Positions 7,566-10,168 of a DNA stretch of 10,168 nucleotides are shown here, in pieces. Both the position numbers and the translations under genes were made by a program. The stretch covers positions 1 to 10,168 of the forward strand of contig CAJUEA010000039.1 in the NCBI GenBank assembly GCA_910584975.1. Direction: 5' to 3'. The stretch is from an uncultured Christensenella sp. (lineage in GTDB: Bacteria > Bacillota > Clostridia > Christensenellales > UBA3700). The notes beneath the pieces were generated by a model. That model was given only the letters and a program-made list of their open reading frames with translations. It searched no databases and was not told the origin of the DNA. Position 1 is the stretch's first letter. Every line of letters starts with the position of its first letter.

Positions 7566-8456
7566 ATGAAAAATATGATAGATACTTTGGGTAACACCCC
7601 ACTTGTCTTTTTGGATGAGATAAATGGCAACAAAATTTTTGCCAAGCTAGAATACTATAACCCTACTGGCAGTGTTAAGGACAGGCCTGCTTACTATATG
7701 ATTAAAAAGGCATTGGAGCGAGGGGATATTAAAGAAGGTGCAACAATCATAGAGCCAACTTCAGGAAACACTGGCATTGGGCTAGCGTTTATGTGTGCAC
7801 GAATGGGTATGAAAGCTATTTTGACATTGCCAGACAATATGAGTGTGGAGCGCAGACAAATTTTGCAAGCGTTGGGTGCTCAATTGGTGTTGACACCAAA
7901 AGCTTTGGGTATGCAAGGGGCTATTGATAAGGCAGAGGAATTGCACAAACAAATTGATGGCAGTTTTATACCTAATCAATTTGAAAATCCTGACAATGCA
8001 CTTGCACATTATGAAACAACTGCACCAGAGATTTTTGGCAAATTGAATGCTGATTTTATTTTGGATGGAATTGGTTCTGGTGGCACCCTTATGGGGATCG
8101 CTAAGTATGTAAAAGATAACAAATATCCTTCGAAAATCGTGGGTATTGAGCCGGAAGAGAGTCCTTTGATTACAAAAGGAATTGCTGGTGGACATGGAAT
8201 TCAAGGGATAGGAGCAAATTTTGTTCCAAAACTTTTGGATATCAAATTGATTGATAAAATGATGATTATTGCATCAAATGATGCTGTGCAAGGGGCAAAA
8301 GAATTAGCACTTAAATATGGCGTTATGGGTGGCATTAGTGCGGGAGCAAACTACATTGCTGCAAAAAAATTGTGTGAGGAGAATGTTGGCAAAAACATTG
8401 TTATTATTGTGCCTGACAATGCAAACAAGTACTTGTCAATGAACATTTATGGCTAA
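7566..8456 (+). CDS. cysK: Cysteine synthase (O-acetylserine sulfhydrylase family)
   Basis: This PLP beta-replacement enzyme makes L-cysteine from sulfide and an activated serine, usually O-acetylserine. The start at 7566 is preceded by GGAG (7556-7559) at six bases; upstream in-frame starts (TTG 7545, ATG 7554 and 7560) lack this spacing. In the 296 residues Lys38 (SVKDR) should bind PLP, TSGNTG (65-70) is the substrate loop, GIGSGGT (168-174) holds the PLP phosphate, and MSVERRQ and NQFENP match CysK rather than cystathionine synthase. The protein is shorter than the usual 305-320. Its C-terminal PDNANKYLS differs from the usual P-S/D-S-G-E-R-Y-L-S: the serine that contacts the PLP ring nitrogen in CysK aligns with Asn. 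A CysM-like or O-phosphoserine-using enzyme is possible. The gene overlaps mnmA by 8 bases. Confidence 0.92.
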   Translation: MKNMIDTLGNTPLVFLDEINGNKIFAKLEYYNPTGSVKDRPAYYMIKKALERGDIKEGATIIEPTSGNTGIGLAFMCARMGMKAILTLPDNMSVERRQILQALGAQLVLTPKALGMQGAIDKAEELHKQIDGSFIPNQFENPDNALAHYETTAPEIFGKLNADFILDGIGSGGTLMGIAKYVKDNKYPSKIVGIEPEESPLITKGIAGGHGIQGIGANFVPKLLDIKLIDKMMIIASNDAVQGAKELALKYGVMGGISAGANYIAAKKLCEENVGKNIVIIVPDNANKYLSMNIYG

Positions 8457-9531
8457 GATAGTTGTTGGAATGAGTGGCGGAGTGGATAGCTCTTTGACAG
8501 CCGCAATTTTAAAAGAACAAGGACACGAAGTTATCGGGCTTTTTATGCGTAACTGGCGTGAAACGGACGAAATGGGTTGTTGCACTGCTGATGAAGATTT
8601 TCAAGATGTAAAAGATGTTTGCAACAAAATAGGTATTCCTTATTATTCTGTTGATTTTAGTGAGGAATATTACGACAGAGTTTTCAAACATTTTGTGGAA
8701 GAATATCGCAAGGGCAGAACTCCTAATCCAGATGTGCTTTGCAATAAGGAAATCAAGTTTGACACCTTTTTGAAATATGCACTAAAGACAGGTGCTGATT
8801 ATGTTGCAACAGGGCATTATTGTAATGTAGAGCACAAGGAAGGTAAAAGTTATCTTGTGCGTGCAGAGGACGACAACAAGGATCAAACATATTTTTTAAA
8901 TCAGCTGACATCTGAGCAATTGGATAAGGTGCTTTTCCCTATTGGGGATATTGGCAAACCAACTGTAAGAGAGCTTGCGAAAAAATATGATTTGTCTACA
9001 GCAGAAAAAAAAGACAGCACTGGAATTTGTTTTATTGGCGAGAGAAATTTTCGCAAATTTTTATCTGAATACATACCAATGAAACCTGGAAAAATGATGA
9101 CTGTGGATGGCGAAATTGTTGGAGAACATCAAGGAGTGTTTTACTATACAATCGGTCAGCGCCGTGGCTTGGGCATTGGTGGAAAGCAGGAAGGCAATGG
9201 CAACAGGTGGTTCGTGTTGGATAAGGATGTTGAAAAAAATATTTTGTATGTTTCTCAAGGGGAAATGGATATTTTGTTCCATAATTGTTTGGAAACAGAC
9301 GATTTCAACTTTATCCCCGAAAAACCTTTGGAACAGGAGTTTGATTGCGAGGTTCGCATAAGACACAGACAAGCTTTGCAAAAAGCAAAATGTATTGTTA
9401 AGCCTGAAGGTGGTGTCAAGTTGGTGTTTGAACAAAAACAAAGAGCCATTGCAGAAGGTCAGTATGCCGTTGTTTATCGTGGTAAGTATTGTCTTGGTGG
9501 TGGAGTGATAGAACGAAAATATAATGTATAA
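8449..9531 (+). CDS. mnmA: tRNA-specific 2-thiouridylase
   Basis: MnmA activates wobble uridine 34 of tRNA-Lys, -Glu and -Gln with ATP and replaces its 2-oxygen with sulfur. The 360 residues match the family length. The ATP pyrophosphatase PP-loop GMSGGVDSS is at 7-15. The catalytic cysteines are Cys98 (TPNPDVLCNKEIKF) and Cys194 (TGICFIGER), and ATGHY (120-124) and KDQTYFL (144-150) are family signatures. The ATG lies inside the end of the cysteine synthase gene (8-base overlap) and no Shine-Dalgarno sequence is evident before it, so translation probably depends on ribosomes finishing the upstream gene. The sulfur normally comes as a persulfide from a cysteine desulfurase, which is not encoded here. 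A good terminator follows. Confidence 0.97.
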   Translation: MAKIVVGMSGGVDSSLTAAILKEQGHEVIGLFMRNWRETDEMGCCTADEDFQDVKDVCNKIGIPYYSVDFSEEYYDRVFKHFVEEYRKGRTPNPDVLCNKEIKFDTFLKYALKTGADYVATGHYCNVEHKEGKSYLVRAEDDNKDQTYFLNQLTSEQLDKVLFPIGDIGKPTVRELAKKYDLSTAEKKDSTGICFIGERNFRKFLSEYIPMKPGKMMTVDGEIVGEHQGVFYYTIGQRRGLGIGGKQEGNGNRWFVLDKDVEKNILYVSQGEMDILFHNCLETDDFNFIPEKPLEQEFDCEVRIRHRQALQKAKCIVKPEGGVKLVFEQKQRAIAEGQYAVVYRGKYCLGGGVIERKYNV

Positions 9532-9534
9532 CAT

Positions 9535-9567
9535 AAAAAAAGCGTTAGTGTGCCTAATGCTTTTTTT
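9535..9567 (+). terminator. Intrinsic terminator after mnmA
   Basis: AGCGTTAG (9541-9548) pairs with CTAATGCT (9554-9561), including one G-T pair, around TGTGC. It is preceded by A6 and followed by a T-run to 9567. The A and T tracts on both sides mean it can also work on the minus strand. Confidence 0.9.
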
Positions 9568-9680
9568 CATATCAGCCCGAAGTTATGAAAGGGCACTCTA
9601 TTTAATTATTATTTATTATAAATATCATTATTATATAGTTTGCAATCTTGAAAAACTAAATTTAAAATTTTAAGAGTATT

Positions 9681-9821
9681 AAAAAAGGTGCATATTTGCA
9701 TATGCACCGAAAAAACGCAACCTTGCAACTATCGCGACATAGAATACATTAGAGTGTAAAAAACAGAGTTTGCGTTTTTTGCCAAATTTAAACCTAATGT
9801 ATAATTAATTAACTATGTCGC
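9681..9821 (-). ncRNA. Candidate small RNA, about 141 nt, unrecognised family
   Basis: On the minus strand a promoter (9856-9828) places the first nucleotide at about 9821, exactly at the base of a perfect 9-bp stem: GCGACATAG (9821-9813) with CTATGTCGC (9742-9734). A second perfect 9-bp stem stacks on it, ATACATTAG (9802-9794) with CTAATGTAT (9752-9744). Between the two stems there is one bulged base on the 3' side and ten bases on the 5' side. An apical hairpin AAAAAAC/GTTTTTT (9780-9774, 9764-9758) follows. The 11 bases at 9780-9770 are also perfectly complementary to 9720-9710, outside the stem, which allows a pseudoknot or a switch. An intrinsic terminator ends it. No open reading frame of note is inside. 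It is shorter than 6S RNA and lacks the SRP RNA, tmRNA and RNase P signatures I know. Confidence 0.72.
9687..9708 (-). terminator. Intrinsic terminator of the candidate small RNA
   Basis: GGTGCATAT (9687-9695) and ATATGCACC (9700-9708) form a perfect 9-bp stem with a TTGC loop. On the minus strand it is followed directly by T6 (9686-9681). The plus strand has no T-run after it, which sets the direction. Confidence 0.88.
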
Positions 9822-9827
9822 AAAATC

Positions 9828-9856
9828 ATTTTAACATAAATAAAATAATTTTGCAA
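9828..9856 (-). promoter_or_regulatory. Extended -10 promoter of the candidate small RNA
   Basis: On the minus strand TTGCAA (9856-9851) and TAAAAT (9833-9828) are 17 bases apart, and TGT directly precedes the -10 box (extended -10). The predicted start, seven bases further at G9821, coincides with the first base of the outer stem. Confidence 0.7.
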
Positions 9857-9976
9857 TATAAAATCGATAAATTTTTCCCTTATAGTAAAATATTGAGTTT
9901 GATATATTAAAATTTATTGTTATTATTTTTGATAATTATTTGCAAAAGACCCTTGAAAAATCAATAAAAAAGCGCT

Positions 9977-10002
9977 AAAGTGCTAATAAAAATGCACTTT
10001 TT
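9977..10002. other. Hairpin upstream of the right-edge promoter
   Basis: AAAGTGC (9977-9983) and GCACTTT (9994-10000) form a 7-bp stem with a ten-base loop. A T5 tract on the plus strand, and T6 on the minus strand through an alternative AGTGC/GCGCT pairing, suggest a weak terminator in either direction. It may insulate the promoter that follows. Nothing else is seen in 9857-10010, and 9568-9680 holds no feature I can support. Confidence 0.35.
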
Positions 10003-10010
10003 GCAATATT

Positions 10011-10082
10011 TAAAAAGTTATTAAAAATTTTTTAAAAAAGTTGTTTAATTTTGTTGACATATTTTTGGCAATGTGTTATTAT
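10011..10082 (+). promoter_or_regulatory. Strong promoter with AT-rich upstream tract, probably of an rRNA operon
   Basis: TTGACA (10054-10059, consensus) and TATTAT (10077-10082, one mismatch) are 17 bases apart. Phased A and T tracts at about 10012-10050 resemble an UP element, as at rRNA promoters. The start point would be near 10088. Confidence 0.75.
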
Positions 10083-10087
10083 ATACA

Positions 10088-10168
10088 AGCTGCGATAAAT
10101 AAAAGTAGCAAAGGAACCTTGACAAATGAATAGATAGGTTAAGGCGAAGTTCTTGGATCTGAAGAGAA
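10088..10168 (+). other. Putative rRNA operon leader, cut by the window end
   Basis: The leader carries GGAACCTTGACAAATGAATA (10113-10132), which resembles the boxA-like 'TTCTTTGAAAACTGAATA' sequences found before rRNA genes in Bacillota. AACCT (10115-10119) can pair with AGGTT (10136-10140). No mature rRNA sequence is reached, so the assignment rests on promoter type and this resemblance. A tRNA cluster or another highly expressed gene is possible. Confidence 0.5.

Noticed and set aside
7782..8204. Minus-strand open frame of 140 codons antisense to the cysteine synthase.
   Set aside because: It is low-complexity, rich in Cys, His and Ser, and lies fully inside a well-conserved gene with no promoter or ribosome site.
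9061..9570. Minus-strand open frame of 169 codons antisense to mnmA.
   Set aside because: It is a shadow of the mnmA frame, covers the mnmA terminator at its start, and has no recognisable family features.
9710..9780. Reading the AAAAAACGCAA / TTGCGTTTTTT pair as a plus-strand terminator.
   Set aside because: The loop would be 49 bases, no plus-strand transcript is expected past the mnmA terminator, and the promoter and T-run evidence favour the minus strand.

Overview
The window suggests an AT-rich, low-GC member of the Bacillota, most likely an uncultured gut-type clostridial organism. This is inferred from strong AAGGAG/GGAGG ribosome binding sites, compact intrinsic terminators, a secreted dockerin-type protein, the short 'VTDFP' form of SerA, and intergenic repeats of a kind common in such genomes. 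No species can be named from the sequence.

Layout, left to right. (1) Positions 106-3237 (+) encode a 1043-residue secreted modular protein: signal peptide, right-handed beta-helix repeats, Ig-like/MBG-like domains, then a duplicated 'module + dockerin-like' unit. A perfect inverted repeat surrounds the candidate -10 box upstream, and a 14-bp hairpin follows the stop. (2) Positions 3275-3622 form a non-coding island of degenerate, inverted, dispersed repeats framed by two similar hairpins. (3) serC and serA lie on the minus strand (6043 to 3693) and encode two steps from 3-phosphoglycerate towards phosphoserine. They have a good promoter at 6238-6210 and a strong terminator at 3674-3635. (4) A divergent AT-rich spacer (6044-6549) leads to an HSL-type alpha/beta hydrolase. 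(5) A cysteine synthase gene overlaps mnmA (tRNA 2-thiouridylase) by 8 bp, and a terminator follows. (6) Positions 9568-10168 carry no protein gene. They hold a well-delimited candidate small RNA on the minus strand and, at the right edge, a strong promoter with an AT-rich upstream tract and a boxA-like leader. That promoter probably drives an rRNA operon beyond the window.

How the genes fit together: SerA and SerC make phosphoserine, the precursor of serine. The cysteine synthase turns an activated serine into cysteine, the ultimate sulfur source for MnmA thiolation of tRNA wobble uridine. Neither serB, cysE nor a cysteine desulfurase gene is in the window, so the chain is incomplete here.

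The best candidate for something undescribed is the roughly 141-nt minus-strand RNA at 9681-9821. An extended -10 promoter, a 5' end that falls at the base of a long two-part stem, an 11-nt alternative or pseudoknot pairing, and an intrinsic terminator all agree in orientation and spacing. I do not recognise it as a known family.
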